A stretch of DNA of 25,201 bases. Origin: Congzhengia sp045576635 (GTDB lineage Bacteria > Bacillota > Clostridia > UBA1381 > UBA9506). Shown here in pieces: positions 14,032-21,491 of the stretch. The notes below the pieces were generated by a model. The model saw nothing but the letters and a program-made list of their open reading frames with translations. It was not told the DNA's origin and made no database searches. Made by a program: the position numbers and the translations under genes. Position 1 is the stretch's first letter; each line of letters opens with the position of its first letter. The stretch covers positions 1 through 25,201 of the forward strand of contig JAZNGT010000039.1 of the NCBI GenBank assembly GCA_045576635.1, in the 5' to 3' direction.

Positions 14032-15711
14032 ATGAAAAAGGTATTGAAACATCCGTTTTTTTATATACTTCTTATAACTACGATCGTTCTCATTGTGTTT
14101 GCTATGCATTTTTGGGAAAGTTTAGATGCAGAAGGATACTACATCTGCAACAATCAAAAATATGAGGGAAAATTTCCTCATTTTTCGCAGGATGTGCACA
14201 AAGTTTCATTTACAGATGGTAAAACATCCTATACAAACTATCCTATGGGATATCATGTTGTATTTCCGGGAGAAGCAAAGTTTGATGTGAGTCGCGCAAA
14301 GATTTTGACAAAAGGCACCATTCCCAAGCAGGATATTACGTTTTCTATTACGAAAGAATTTTCTCCGTATGAAGATGCAATTGGTTATGTTGCTGACTTT
14401 GAAAACCGTTACCTTATGGATCCAAAGTATATTGCAGAAAATCACCTGACCATCCATCGTGACAAAATGTATCAGGTGGGGGATTATCAGGTTAAGTCTA
14501 TTATTTTTACGAGAAACGCTCCCGAAAACGGCTTGTATGCGTATAACACTTATGCACACTGCTATTTATACACACCCACGCAAACCTTTTTTAGAATGAC
14601 GTTTAATACGAAAGAATATTCCCGGGATTTTGTGAGTGTTGTAGATAGTGCAGTTGCATCTTTTAACGAGAATGTCTCTAAACGGGGAAAAGCAGGGTTT
14701 TATGATACGTTCAGTCCAGTTATTCCGGAATATTGGAATGAAGAAACAAAAACTGTATATGAAAATATTGTAAACGGTGATCAGCTCTTATGGGGCGTTT
14801 ATCGACCGCAAGCAGTACGCAATCGAAATCTTGCAAAGGTGGAAGAATTAGAAAAAGTCATTGCAAACAAATTCTCGGCAGTTATGGATTATATTTATTT
14901 TGGTGACGATGTTCCCGTAGAGGGGCTTCGGGACGCCTATATCCAAGGAAAAATTGTTGAATTTACCATACAGATTGCAACCGTTATGAATACAGATTTA
15001 AACGGGTACACTCCATTTTTTGAAGTGCTTGACGGACAGCGTGATGGTGATATCAGAAAAATGGCAACACAGTTTAAAGAATTTGCGCATCCGGTTCTGC
15101 TACGCTTAAATAATGAGATGAACTCGGATTGGGTGAGTTACGGCGGTGCGTGCACGCTGAACGAACCGGAACTATATAAACTGGTATGGCGGCATATTTA
15201 CGACATTTTCAAAGAAGAGGGTGTGAATAATATCATCTGGATTTTTAATCCAAATGACAGAAATTTCCCCCCGAACGAGTACAATCACTTTGTCAACTAC
15301 TATCCCGGAAACGAGTATGTGCAGATTTTTGGCGTTACGGGCTATAATACGGGCACGTATTATGCAGAAATTGGGGAAGAATGGCGTGAGTTTGAATTTA
15401 TTTACGACGCTATTTACCAAAACTGCGGTGCATATTTTGGTGACTTTCCGTGGATGATAACAGAATTTTCGTCCAGTTCCATCGGTGGTGATAAACCTCA
15501 ATGGATCCGCAATATGTTTGATGTGATTCATAAATATGAAAATATTAAAATTGCTGTCTGGTTTGACTGTGTAGATTATGATTTCAGTTATCCTGAGTCT
15601 CAAAACGTTGTTGCACGGCCGTACCTACTTAACGAAACACCCGAATGCGCCAAGGCATTCCGCGAAGGTTTAGTAAAAACTGGTTATACATCAAAGAATA
15701 TATTTAAATAG
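14032..15711 (+). CDS. Membrane-anchored GH26-like glycoside hydrolase
   Basis: The 559-residue protein has an N-terminal anchor: a few lysines, then a membrane segment (about residues 9-29), with the rest outside the cell. Residues about 30-225 form a beta-rich region that I do not recognise. The C-terminal part (about 240-540) looks like a GH26 (beta/alpha)8 barrel: W-G-V-Y near its start, the acid/base E362 in R-L-N-N-E-M-N-S-D-W, and the nucleophile E478 in W-M-I-T-E-F. The spacing of 116 residues between the two glutamates is close to that in GH26 mannanases. GH26 cleaves beta-mannans or mixed-linkage glucans. The ATG at 14032 has GAGG eight bases upstream, preferred to an ATG at 13987 inside the promoter. 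Substrate is inferred. Confidence 0.8.
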   Translation: MKKVLKHPFFYILLITTIVLIVFAMHFWESLDAEGYYICNNQKYEGKFPHFSQDVHKVSFTDGKTSYTNYPMGYHVVFPGEAKFDVSRAKILTKGTIPKQDITFSITKEFSPYEDAIGYVADFENRYLMDPKYIAENHLTIHRDKMYQVGDYQVKSIIFTRNAPENGLYAYNTYAHCYLYTPTQTFFRMTFNTKEYSRDFVSVVDSAVASFNENVSKRGKAGFYDTFSPVIPEYWNEETKTVYENIVNGDQLLWGVYRPQAVRNRNLAKVEELEKVIANKFSAVMDYIYFGDDVPVEGLRDAYIQGKIVEFTIQIATVMNTDLNGYTPFFEVLDGQRDGDIRKMATQFKEFAHPVLLRLNNEMNSDWVSYGGACTLNEPELYKLVWRHIYDIFKEEGVNNIIWIFNPNDRNFPPNEYNHFVNYYPGNEYVQIFGVTGYNTGTYYAEIGEEWREFEFIYDAIYQNCGAYFGDFPWMITEFSSSSIGGDKPQWIRNMFDVIHKYENIKIAVWFDCVDYDFSYPESQNVVARPYLLNETPECAKAFREGLVKTGYTSKNIFK

Positions 15712-15773
15712 AAAGCTTAAAGATCAAATTGTTTTATAGATGTAGTGTTTAAGTAAATTAAGGGGGTATTTTT

Positions 15774-16364
15774 ATGAAAATCTGTGTTTACGGTGCAGCA
15801 AGTGATAACATTGATGCATCATACATTCAAAAAGTAGAAGCGCTTGGCGAAAATATGGCAAAACGCGGTCATTCTTTGGTTTATGGCGCAGGTGCAACCG
15901 GTCTTATGGGTGCTGTTGCAAGAGGAGTGCATAAAGGCGGCAGAGACATTGTTGGCGTAGCACCAAACTTTTTCAATGTAGACGGCGTTCTTTTTGAACC
16001 CTGTACAGAACTTATATATACAGAAACAATGCGTGAAAGAAAGCAAATTATGGAAGACAGTGCAGATGCCTTTTTAATGGTTCCCGGCGGTGTAGGTACC
16101 TTTGATGAATTTTTTGAAATTTTAACACTGAAACAGTTAAAACGACACAAAAAGGCAATTGCAGTCTATAATTTAAACGGATACTATGATGCACTTTCAG
16201 AAATGATACAAAAAGCAATAAAGGAAGGTTTTGTTGCAAAAGAAAATCTTGAACTGTTTAAAATTTCAGATGATGCAGATGAACTTTTGGATTATATTGA
16301 GAATTTTAAGGAAGAGGATTTTACAATCCAGAGACTAAGAAATATTATGGAGTCGGAACAATGA
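15774..16364 (+). CDS. LOG-family protein (TIGR00730), cytokinin riboside 5'-monophosphate phosphoribohydrolase-like
   Basis: The 196 residues form a single Rossmann-like domain of the LOG family. The signature P-G-G-V-G-T-F-D-E lies at 104-112, and R89-K90 of M-R-E-R-K lies before it; these are the nucleotide-binding and catalytic residues. V-Y-G-A-G-A-T-G-L-M-G-A (37-48) is also typical. Known members cleave the N-glycosidic bond of nucleoside monophosphates such as AMP or cytokinin nucleotides, and often act in nucleotide turnover in bacteria. GGGGG precedes the ATG. The stop overlaps the nitroreductase start, so the two are translationally coupled. The physiological substrate in this organism is not known. 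Confidence 0.88.
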   Translation: MKICVYGAASDNIDASYIQKVEALGENMAKRGHSLVYGAGATGLMGAVARGVHKGGRDIVGVAPNFFNVDGVLFEPCTELIYTETMRERKQIMEDSADAFLMVPGGVGTFDEFFEILTLKQLKRHKKAIAVYNLNGYYDALSEMIQKAIKEGFVAKENLELFKISDDADELLDYIENFKEEDFTIQRLRNIMESEQ

Positions 16365-16879
16365 ATGAATGTATCAAAGTCTTAACAAGCAGAAGAAGTA
16401 TCAAAAAATACGAAAGCAAGCCGGTTCCGGAAGAACTTCTGGAAGAAATTTTAAAAGCCGGCATTAACGCACCGACCGGAAAGAATATGCAAACACCGGT
16501 TATGGTAGCAGTTACCAACCCTGAAACCTTAAAACTCGTCAGAAAATTAAATGCAGACGTTTTAGGAACAACTTCCGACCCTTTTTATGGTGCGCCGGCA
16601 GTGATTGTTGTGTTTGCAAGCAAAGAGTTTTACACGTACGTTGAAGATGGCTCATTAGTGATGGGAAATCTTTTAAATGCTGCGGCTTCACTTGGCTTGG
16701 GTGCGTGCTGGATTCATCGTGCCCGAGAGGCTTTTGAAACACCGGAAGGAAAGAAACTAAAAGAAAAGTGGGGATTAGACGACCGTTACGTCGGTATCGG
16801 TAACTGCATCGTAGGTTATCCTGCCGAAGAACGCGCACCCTTAAAACACAAAGAAGATTACGTAATTTATGATAAATAA
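16361..16879 (+). CDS. Nitroreductase-family flavoprotein
   Basis: The 172-residue protein matches the nitroreductase family (FMN-dependent, often a dimer): the N-terminal S-R-R-S-I-K-K-Y (FMN phosphate binding), L-K-A-G-I-N-A-P-T-G-K-N-M-Q, the central A-S-L-G-L-G-A-C-W-I-H and the C-terminal I-V-G-Y-P-A-E. It is short, as in the compact group of the family. It begins in the LOG stop codon (ATGA overlap) and is followed by a terminator. Members reduce nitro compounds, quinones or flavins with NAD(P)H; the true substrate is unknown. Confidence 0.88.
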   Translation: MNECIKVLTSRRSIKKYESKPVPEELLEEILKAGINAPTGKNMQTPVMVAVTNPETLKLVRKLNADVLGTTSDPFYGAPAVIVVFASKEFYTYVEDGSLVMGNLLNAAASLGLGACWIHRAREAFETPEGKKLKEKWGLDDRYVGIGNCIVGYPAEERAPLKHKEDYVIYDK

Positions 16880-16905
16880 AAGAGATGCCTTGGGCATCTC
16901 TTTTA
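16877..16905. terminator. Bidirectional intrinsic terminator
   Basis: A perfect 13-bp stem (16877-16889 with 16893-16905) closes on a TTG loop. The stem ends in A runs before and T runs after it, with further T residues on the plus strand. It ends the LOG-nitroreductase transcript and lies just beyond the stop of the convergent dehydrogenase gene. Confidence 0.92.
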
Positions 16906-16908
16906 TTT

Positions 16909-17859
16909 TTATATTTCTAACCTGTTTCTAAACTCACCGCGCGTAAAGGATTTTATGTTTTCTGCGATTTCATCTAAACAGCGCTGCCTTGCTTCAAATG
17001 CACCCCATGCCATATGCGGTGTAAGGCAAACATTTTCATGGTTTAAAATTGAGGAAAACGGATGATTTTCTGAAAACGGTTCTTCGGTGTACACGTCTAC
17101 GCCGAGTCCGCCAATTCTGTTTTCCAAAATAGCATCAGCAAGTGCTGTTTCATCTGTTACCGCACCGCGTGCGACATTTATTAAAATCGCGTTTTTCTTC
17201 ATTTTAGCAATCAAATTTTTGCCTATAATACCACGTGTTTCATCATTTAAGGGAAGGTGTATGGAAATGATATCCGATTTTGAAAATAATTCGTCAAGCG
17301 TAACGCAGGGGTATGCATTGTCCGGTGTGCGTTTAAACGCAATTACATTTAAGCCCATTGCCTCTGCAACGCGTGCAACTTGCTTTCCGATATTTCCAAG
17401 GCCGACCACACCCCACGTTTTGCCGTTTAACTCGTGATAGACGGGTGTTAATCTGTTTGCAACTCCGCTTTTTGTGTAACTGCCGTCGTTTACAAAATCC
17501 GTGAATTGCGGAAGGTTAGTAGAAAGCGAAAGTGCCATAGAGAGCGTAAGTTGTGCAACACTGTGTGTAGAGTAGCCGACAACATTTGTAACTGCAATTC
17601 CTCTTTTTCTGCAATAGTCCAAATCGACATTATCAAAACCGGTTGCAGAAATGCAGATGAGTTTTAGGTTTTTCACGTTTTGAAGCGTTTTTTCGTTAAG
17701 TTTTACTTTGTTTACGATAACAACGTCAGAATCGGCAATGTGCGATTCTACTTCCTCCTCTTTTGTGCCGTCATACGATACAACTTCGCCAAGTGCATGA
17801 AGTGTACCAAAATTTATATCGTCTCCTAATGTTTTTGCGTCGAGTAATGTTAGTTTCAT
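16909..17859 (-). CDS. D-2-hydroxyacid dehydrogenase (NAD-dependent)
   Basis: The 316-residue protein belongs to the family of D-glycerate/phosphoglycerate/D-lactate-type dehydrogenases. The NAD loop is G153-L-G-N-I-G158. The catalytic arginine R231 lies in N-V-A-R-G-A, the glutamate E260 in Y-T-E-E-P, and the catalytic histidine H282 in L-T-P-H-M-A-W-G. The family is NAD-dependent and acts on 2-hydroxy- or 2-ketoacids; hydroxypyruvate or glycerate is likeliest, but this is inference. The ATG at 17859 was chosen over an upstream ATG at 17910 because GAGGTG is seven bases away. The upstream HD gene ends ten bases before it, so they form one operon. Confidence 0.9.
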   Translation of the reverse strand: MKLTLLDAKTLGDDINFGTLHALGEVVSYDGTKEEEVESHIADSDVVIVNKVKLNEKTLQNVKNLKLICISATGFDNVDLDYCRKRGIAVTNVVGYSTHSVAQLTLSMALSLSTNLPQFTDFVNDGSYTKSGVANRLTPVYHELNGKTWGVVGLGNIGKQVARVAEAMGLNVIAFKRTPDNAYPCVTLDELFSKSDIISIHLPLNDETRGIIGKNLIAKMKKNAILINVARGAVTDETALADAILENRIGGLGVDVYTEEPFSENHPFSSILNHENVCLTPHMAWGAFEARQRCLDEIAENIKSFTRGEFRNRLEI

Positions 17860-17869
17860 TTTTTTCACC

Positions 17870-18529
17870 TCAGATGAGTTGTTGCTCGTTGATAAAAAGT
17901 TTAAATTCAAGTCCTAAATGTTCTGCTGCTTTGCGGCATAAAATCATACGGTTCATAAAAATTTCGAAATAATCCATAACGGAACAAAAATGATTATCCA
18001 CGTCCAGTTTAAGTTTAATGAGTGTTTTATCCTCGTTGATTTTTACTTTTGAAGATTTTACGGAATAGTTCACTCTGTCGTGAATATCAAACGTTGCAAA
18101 GTCCTGATTTCTGACACGGCTTCGTCTTACGTCAGTTTTGTCAGCTAAAATGAGAGCCGCGGCAATGTGATTGACCGCAACGCCGGTACCTTCGTCATGG
18201 TTTCCGATGGCGGTTGCAATAAGCGCAATATCTTCCGGCGCCATACCCATTTTGTCGAGCAGGCGAAAGGCAAGCAGGGCACCGCTTTGCGAATGCTCAA
18301 CGCGGTTAATTAAATTGCCGATATCATGAAGGTATGCTGCAATCTGTACAAGTTCTATGTCATGTGTTGGGTAGCCAAGGGTTTCTAAAATATATTTTGC
18401 AGTCTCTGATACTACTGTGACGTGCGCAAAACTGTGCTCAGTGTAACCGAGTTGAGTAAGTGTTTTATCTGCCTCTTTGATATAGGTCTTAATTGCTTCG
18501 TTGTTTTTGATATCCTGAAACGTTACCAT
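17870..18529 (-). CDS. HD-domain metal-dependent phosphohydrolase
   Basis: The 219-residue protein is an HD-domain hydrolase. Its metal ligands are visible: H36 in H-S-F-A-H-V, H68-D69 in Y-L-H-D-I-G-N, H79 in R-V-E-H-S, H111 in G-N-H-D-E-G and D130 in L-A-D-K-T-D. The layout is like the HDc superfamily, with nucleotides or signalling molecules as likely substrates. The ATG at 18529 has AAAGGAG seven bases upstream; an in-frame ATG at 18589 is at the promoter and is rejected. The dehydrogenase follows ten bases after the stop, so both share the promoter at 18561-18589. Any metabolic link between the two is inferred from the operon alone. Confidence 0.85.
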   Translation of the reverse strand: MVTFQDIKNNEAIKTYIKEADKTLTQLGYTEHSFAHVTVVSETAKYILETLGYPTHDIELVQIAAYLHDIGNLINRVEHSQSGALLAFRLLDKMGMAPEDIALIATAIGNHDEGTGVAVNHIAAALILADKTDVRRSRVRNQDFATFDIHDRVNYSVKSSKVKINEDKTLIKLKLDVDNHFCSVMDYFEIFMNRMILCRKAAEHLGLEFKLFINEQQLI

Positions 18530-18560
18530 GCAAAAACTCCTTTCGCATTTTTCAATTTTT

Positions 18561-18589
18561 ATGATACCATAAATATGTATTTTTTTCAA
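18561..18589 (-). promoter_or_regulatory. Promoter of the HD hydrolase-dehydrogenase operon
   Basis: On the minus strand TTGAAA and TATCAT are 17 bases apart, about 32 bases upstream of the ATG at 18529. It is divergent from the plus-strand promoter at 18620-18648. Confidence 0.6.
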
Positions 18590-18619
18590 CCGATTTATAC
18601 ATAAAAAGGTAACAAATGA

Positions 18620-18648
18620 TTGTAAATATGTAGTCTTTGTGATAAAAT
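18620..18648 (+). promoter_or_regulatory. Promoter upstream of the symporter relic and SGNH hydrolase
   Basis: TTGTAA and TAAAAT are 17 bases apart. It lies 75 bases upstream of the broken AGCS gene and may now transcribe the SGNH hydrolase gene downstream. Confidence 0.5.
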
Positions 18649-18723
18649 ATGCGTATAGAAATTATAGCATTAAAAATATATTTGAATTTTGCGCAGATTT
18701 ACCAACTTACAAGTGAGAAAATC

Positions 18724-18868
18724 ATGTTTGAAGAAATAGTCGGGAATATTAACAATGCGCTATACACCTATATTCTTAACATCATTCCAGGCACTTATGG
18801 TTTCAACTGCATCAAGAGTGGGAACAGGAAATATAATCGGTGTTTCTACCGCAATATGTCTTGGTGGA
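18724..18868 (+). pseudogene. Relic of an alanine/glycine:sodium symporter (AGCS family)
   Basis: Two pieces of an AGCS (AlsT-type) transporter remain in different reading frames. Piece one (18724-18777) encodes the N terminus, M-F-E-E-I-V-G-N-I-N-N-x-L-Y-T-Y-I-L. Piece two (18782-18868) encodes F-Q-A-L-M-V-S-T-A, then R-V-G-T-G-N-I-I-G-V-S-T-A-I-C-L-G-G, the conserved TM region of AGCS permeases. In intact members about 50 residues separate these, and about 350 follow, so there is an internal deletion with a frame change and loss of everything after L-G-G. The downstream residues to 18958 are unrelated to AGCS as far as I can tell. No working protein can be made. Confidence 0.8.
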
Positions 18869-18960
18869 TTGCTGGAAATAGTGAGGAGTAGTGTTTTATA
18901 CACCGCAGATAAATTGCTTTCATATAAAGAATCAAAAATGTTGTCGAAAGGACAATGATT

Positions 18961-19695
18961 ATGAATACAGATGTTGCAAAAATCATCAGTAAGGCCTTTC
19001 TTGCAGAGCGAACCATTCATATTAAACTTTTGGGCGATTCCATTACGCATGGCGTGGGCGGAACCGGCTTTCTGCAGAATGGAGAACCAATCGTCGAAGG
19101 ATTTTCCCGTAATAAGGATGGATATTGTTGGGCAAACCTGTTTAAAGACTATATGGAGTCTCAATATAATTGTGTTGTAGTCAATAATGCATGTTCAGGT
19201 ACAAATATAGAGTTTATTATAGACAAATTCGAACAGTTAGTTGATGCTCATGATGATATTGTTATATGTTCCATCGGAACGAACAACCGTCATCAGTACT
19301 TTGCTGACGGACCTAAACGCACAAAACTGGAACACAGTACTAAATTTTATAATAATATTGTTAAATTACATAATAAATTTGTGGAAGCGAAAAAGGATGT
19401 AATTTTTATTGCGAATATTCCGGCTTCGGCAGAAAATGAAAAAGATGGTGATGCATTTTGGAGAGTAATGCATATGAGCGATATAAACAATCTTTATATG
19501 AAAGCTTCAATTGCATGTGATTTTCCGTTCATTAGTATGTACTCGCTTTTTTTAGAATACTGCGAACAGAAAGGTATAACTCTCGATTCGCTTCTTGCAG
19601 ACGGATTGCATCCCAATGACAAAGGGTATGATATTATGTTTAAACTTTTGTTAGGAGAATTCGGCATTGGAATAAATGTTCGTGATACATTATAA
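18961..19695 (+). CDS. SGNH/GDSL-family hydrolase
   Basis: The 244-residue protein is an SGNH hydrolase, a group that includes esterases, lipases and sugar O-deacetylases. Block I is L-G-D-S-I-T-H-G, with nucleophile S27. The block III asparagine lies in I-G-T-N-N. The C-terminal D214-G-L-H-P supplies the Asp and His (H217) of the triad. No signal peptide is visible, so it probably acts in the cytosol. ATG 18961 is preferred over 18955 because AAAGGA lies nine bases from it. The ribosome-binding site is in the tail left after the AGCS relic. It may be transcribed from the relic's promoter. The substrate is unknown; deacetylation of a sugar or oligosaccharide is the most common role. Confidence 0.82.
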   Translation: MNTDVAKIISKAFLAERTIHIKLLGDSITHGVGGTGFLQNGEPIVEGFSRNKDGYCWANLFKDYMESQYNCVVVNNACSGTNIEFIIDKFEQLVDAHDDIVICSIGTNNRHQYFADGPKRTKLEHSTKFYNNIVKLHNKFVEAKKDVIFIANIPASAENEKDGDAFWRVMHMSDINNLYMKASIACDFPFISMYSLFLEYCEQKGITLDSLLADGLHPNDKGYDIMFKLLLGEFGIGINVRDTL

Positions 19696-19731
19696 GTTGT
19701 AATTGGTTCTGACTTGAAATGGGCTATATAG

Positions 19732-19751
19732 ATATGTCGAAATATGTCGAA
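19732..19751 (+). repeat. Tandem 10-bp direct repeat
   Basis: ATATGTCGAA occurs twice in a row just upstream of the ribosome-binding site of the small membrane protein. It may be a duplication of the ribosome-binding region, since TGTCGAAAGGA is also found before the SGNH hydrolase. Confidence 0.6.
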
Positions 19752-19765
19752 AGGAGATAAATAAT

Positions 19766-20041
19766 ATGACACAAATACAGTTTATTCTTTTCTTTTATGT
19801 TTTGCCAATATTCTGTGGTTTGATACTTGGAGTGGTTCTTTGGAAATTCAAAAAAACGTATTTGCTGGATGGGGTTTTGATTGGGGTTTGTGTAATATGG
19901 TGGTGTATTCTTTCAAATATAAATGTTCATGGTAGTGAAGGACCAGGCATAATTTTCTGTTTGTATACTCATGCAGTGTTAACATTTTCAGTTGTTGAGT
20001 TAATTAAATTTATAGTCGGAAAAATAATATCAATGAAATGA
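19766..20041 (+). CDS. Small three-segment membrane protein, unknown function
   Basis: The 91-residue product has three hydrophobic segments (about residues 5-25, 32-50 and 60-85), with a short polar K-F-K-K-T-Y loop after the first and G-S-E-G-P-G after the second. AAAGGAGATAA lies just upstream of the ATG, so translation is likely. I recognise no family. It follows the SGNH hydrolase by 70 bases and precedes a 160-base gap that holds no supported feature. Confidence 0.6.
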   Translation: MTQIQFILFFYVLPIFCGLILGVVLWKFKKTYLLDGVLIGVCVIWWCILSNINVHGSEGPGIIFCLYTHAVLTFSVVELIKFIVGKIISMK

Positions 20042-20201
20042 TATTTGTAATGTATCAATTTTTTTGTTCCGGCATGACCTAAACTGCGCTAAAAAAGTTT
20101 GTATCTAAACCTTATGTGTCGCTATTGATAAATTTAGTTTTATAGATTTTCGGCGGAATTCGCAAAAGATATTCCAAGCGGAATGAACGAAGGAGAAGAG
20201 G

Positions 20202-20708
20202 ATGAAATACTTAATTGTGGTTGATATGCAAAATGATTTTATAACAGGTAGTCTTGGAAGCGAACTTGCTAAGGCAATTGTTCCGTTTGTAGTTGAAAAG
20301 GTTAAAAACTTTGACGGTAAAGTTATATTTACCAGAGATACACATTTTTCCGACTATATTAAGACGCAGGAAGGCAAAAATCTACCGGTAGAGCATTGTA
20401 TTAAAGATACAGATGGTTGGCAGATTTGTAATGAATTAAAGCCGTATGTGAATGAGGTTGTAGATAAAATAACGTTTGGGAGCATTGACCTCCCGAAGAT
20501 AATTCAAGATTATGATGATGAAATTGAGAAAATCGAATTGTGTGGATTGTGTACAGATATTTGCGTAATCTCAAATGCTATGATATTAAAGGCAACATTC
20601 CCTGAGGTAAAAATATCGGTAGACAGTACCTGCTGTGCAGGAGTCAGTGTGGAAAGTCATAACACAGCACTTGATGCAATGAAAGCAGTACAGATAGAGG
20701 TTAAGTAA
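20202..20708 (+). CDS. Isochorismatase-family cysteine hydrolase (nicotinamidase-like)
   Basis: The 168 residues match the isochorismatase-like fold. The catalytic triad is D8 in V-V-D-M-Q-N-D-F, K89 in D-K-I-T-F-G-S and C121 in C-T-D-I-C-V. D46, H48 and H65 in T-R-D-T-H and E-H-C sit where nicotinamidases bind zinc or iron. Nicotinamidase turns nicotinamide into nicotinate for NAD salvage, and this pattern fits best, but other amidohydrolases share it. At 168 residues it is on the short side. GAAGGAGAAG precedes the ATG. The stop overlaps the start of the DUF1653 relic (TAATG). Confidence 0.82.
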   Translation: MKYLIVVDMQNDFITGSLGSELAKAIVPFVVEKVKNFDGKVIFTRDTHFSDYIKTQEGKNLPVEHCIKDTDGWQICNELKPYVNEVVDKITFGSIDLPKIIQDYDDEIEKIELCGLCTDICVISNAMILKATFPEVKISVDSTCCAGVSVESHNTALDAMKAVQIEVK

Positions 20709-20887
20709 TGAAGAGGGAGTTAGAAATAGGAGCTGTATATAAATATCTCAAGGGTAATTTGTATCGTGTGTAGGATGTTGCAAAGCAAGCTGAAACAGGT
20801 GAAACTTATGTAGCATACAGACATATGTTCGGAGAAAAATTCTTGTGGATAAAGCATCTTGATATGTTTTTAGAAGACAGAATATAA
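20708..20887 (+). pseudogene. Broken DUF1653 copy with in-frame TAG at codon 22
   Basis: The frame reads a DUF1653 protein like that at 317-541: L-E-I-G-A-V-Y-K-Y-L-K-G-N-L-Y-R-V, TAG (20771-20773), then D-V-A-K-x-A-E-T-G-E-T-Y-V-A-Y-R, Y/F-G-E-K-x-L-W and D-M-F-L-E-D. The TAG stands where the intact copy has GAG (Glu), a single base change. The C terminus is also shorter by about 14 residues. The rest is still open, so the change is probably recent. The start overlaps the isochorismatase stop. It is called a pseudogene, though readthrough cannot be excluded. Confidence 0.85.
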
Positions 20888-20905
20888 AGAATAGGATTGA
20901 TATTT

Positions 20906-21319
20906 ATGTGGTTTATATATGCATTGCTATCTGCAGTATTTGCCGCTCTTACTTCGATACTGGCCAAACTGGGTATCGATGGAGTAAACTCAAATCTTGC
21001 AACAGCGATACGCACAAGTGTAGTTTTGCTTATGTCATGGGGTATGGTTATTTTATCAAACACATTGGGCGGCATTTTGGAAATCAATCGAAAAAGCTGG
21101 ATGTTTTTGATTTTATCAGGACTGGCAACAGGTGCTTCGTGGTTATGTTATTATAAGGCGTTACAAATGGGACATGTGTCCAAAGTTGTTCCTATTGATA
21201 AATTAAGTGTTGTAATTACACTGGTTCTGGCATTTGTGCTCCTGCATGAACAGTTTACACTTAAGTCCTTGATAGGATGTATACTGATTGGTTTAGGAAC
21301 ATTGGTAATGGTTCTGTAA
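20906..21319 (+). CDS. Single-repeat EamA/DMT-superfamily transporter
   Basis: The 137-residue product is one EamA repeat: about five hydrophobic helices, W-F-I-Y-A-L-L-S-A-V-F-A-A at the N terminus, then L-S-G-L-A-T-G-A-S-W-L-C-Y-Y-K-A-L-Q-M-G and a C-terminal L-I-G-C-I-L-I-G-L-G-T-L. Full-length family members have two repeats; the single form is a recognised group that is expected to work as a dimer. Likely cargo is small metabolites, unknown. ATG 20906 was chosen over the upstream TTG at 20897 since AGGA lies nine bases from it. The gene follows the DUF1653 relic by 18 bases. Confidence 0.82.
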   Translation: MWFIYALLSAVFAALTSILAKLGIDGVNSNLATAIRTSVVLLMSWGMVILSNTLGGILEINRKSWMFLILSGLATGASWLCYYKALQMGHVSKVVPIDKLSVVITLVLAFVLLHEQFTLKSLIGCILIGLGTLVMVL

Positions 21320-21455
21320 ATTACAAAAAACTGCTTTCTGTCCTTTAAGAGAGAATGCGGCAACGTAGGAAATATAGGTGTGAACAATTGTGCTGCAATC
21401 GCACCGCCGATGTATTTGCGGTAAGTGTTGCACCTAAAAGATATAAAACATAATC
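21320..21455 (-). pseudogene. Possible relic of a membrane-protein gene, minus strand
   Basis: On the minus strand a run of protein-like sequence reads D-Y-V-L-Y-L-L-G-A-T-L-T-A-N, then after a one-base frame change I-G-G-A-I-A-A-Q-L-F-T-P-I-F-P-T-L-P-H-S-L. These read as two hydrophobic segments with a Pro-rich end. It stops at the end of the EamA gene. No family was recognised, and chance coding cannot be excluded. It fills the otherwise empty gap between EamA and the DUF1015 gene. Confidence 0.3.
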
Positions 21456-21491
21456 AATTGTATGACAATTAAAATGAGAAAGGTGATATTT

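Noticed and set aside
18649..18891. Open frame of 80 codons upstream of the SGNH hydrolase
   Set aside because: It contains the first AGCS piece and then runs out of frame over the second, so it is part of the relic and not a gene.
20042..20201. Short frame before the isochorismatase-like gene reading K-D-I-P-S-G-M-N-E-G-E-E
   Set aside because: It is brief, ends soon after and matches no family that I recognise. I treat the 160-base gap as empty.
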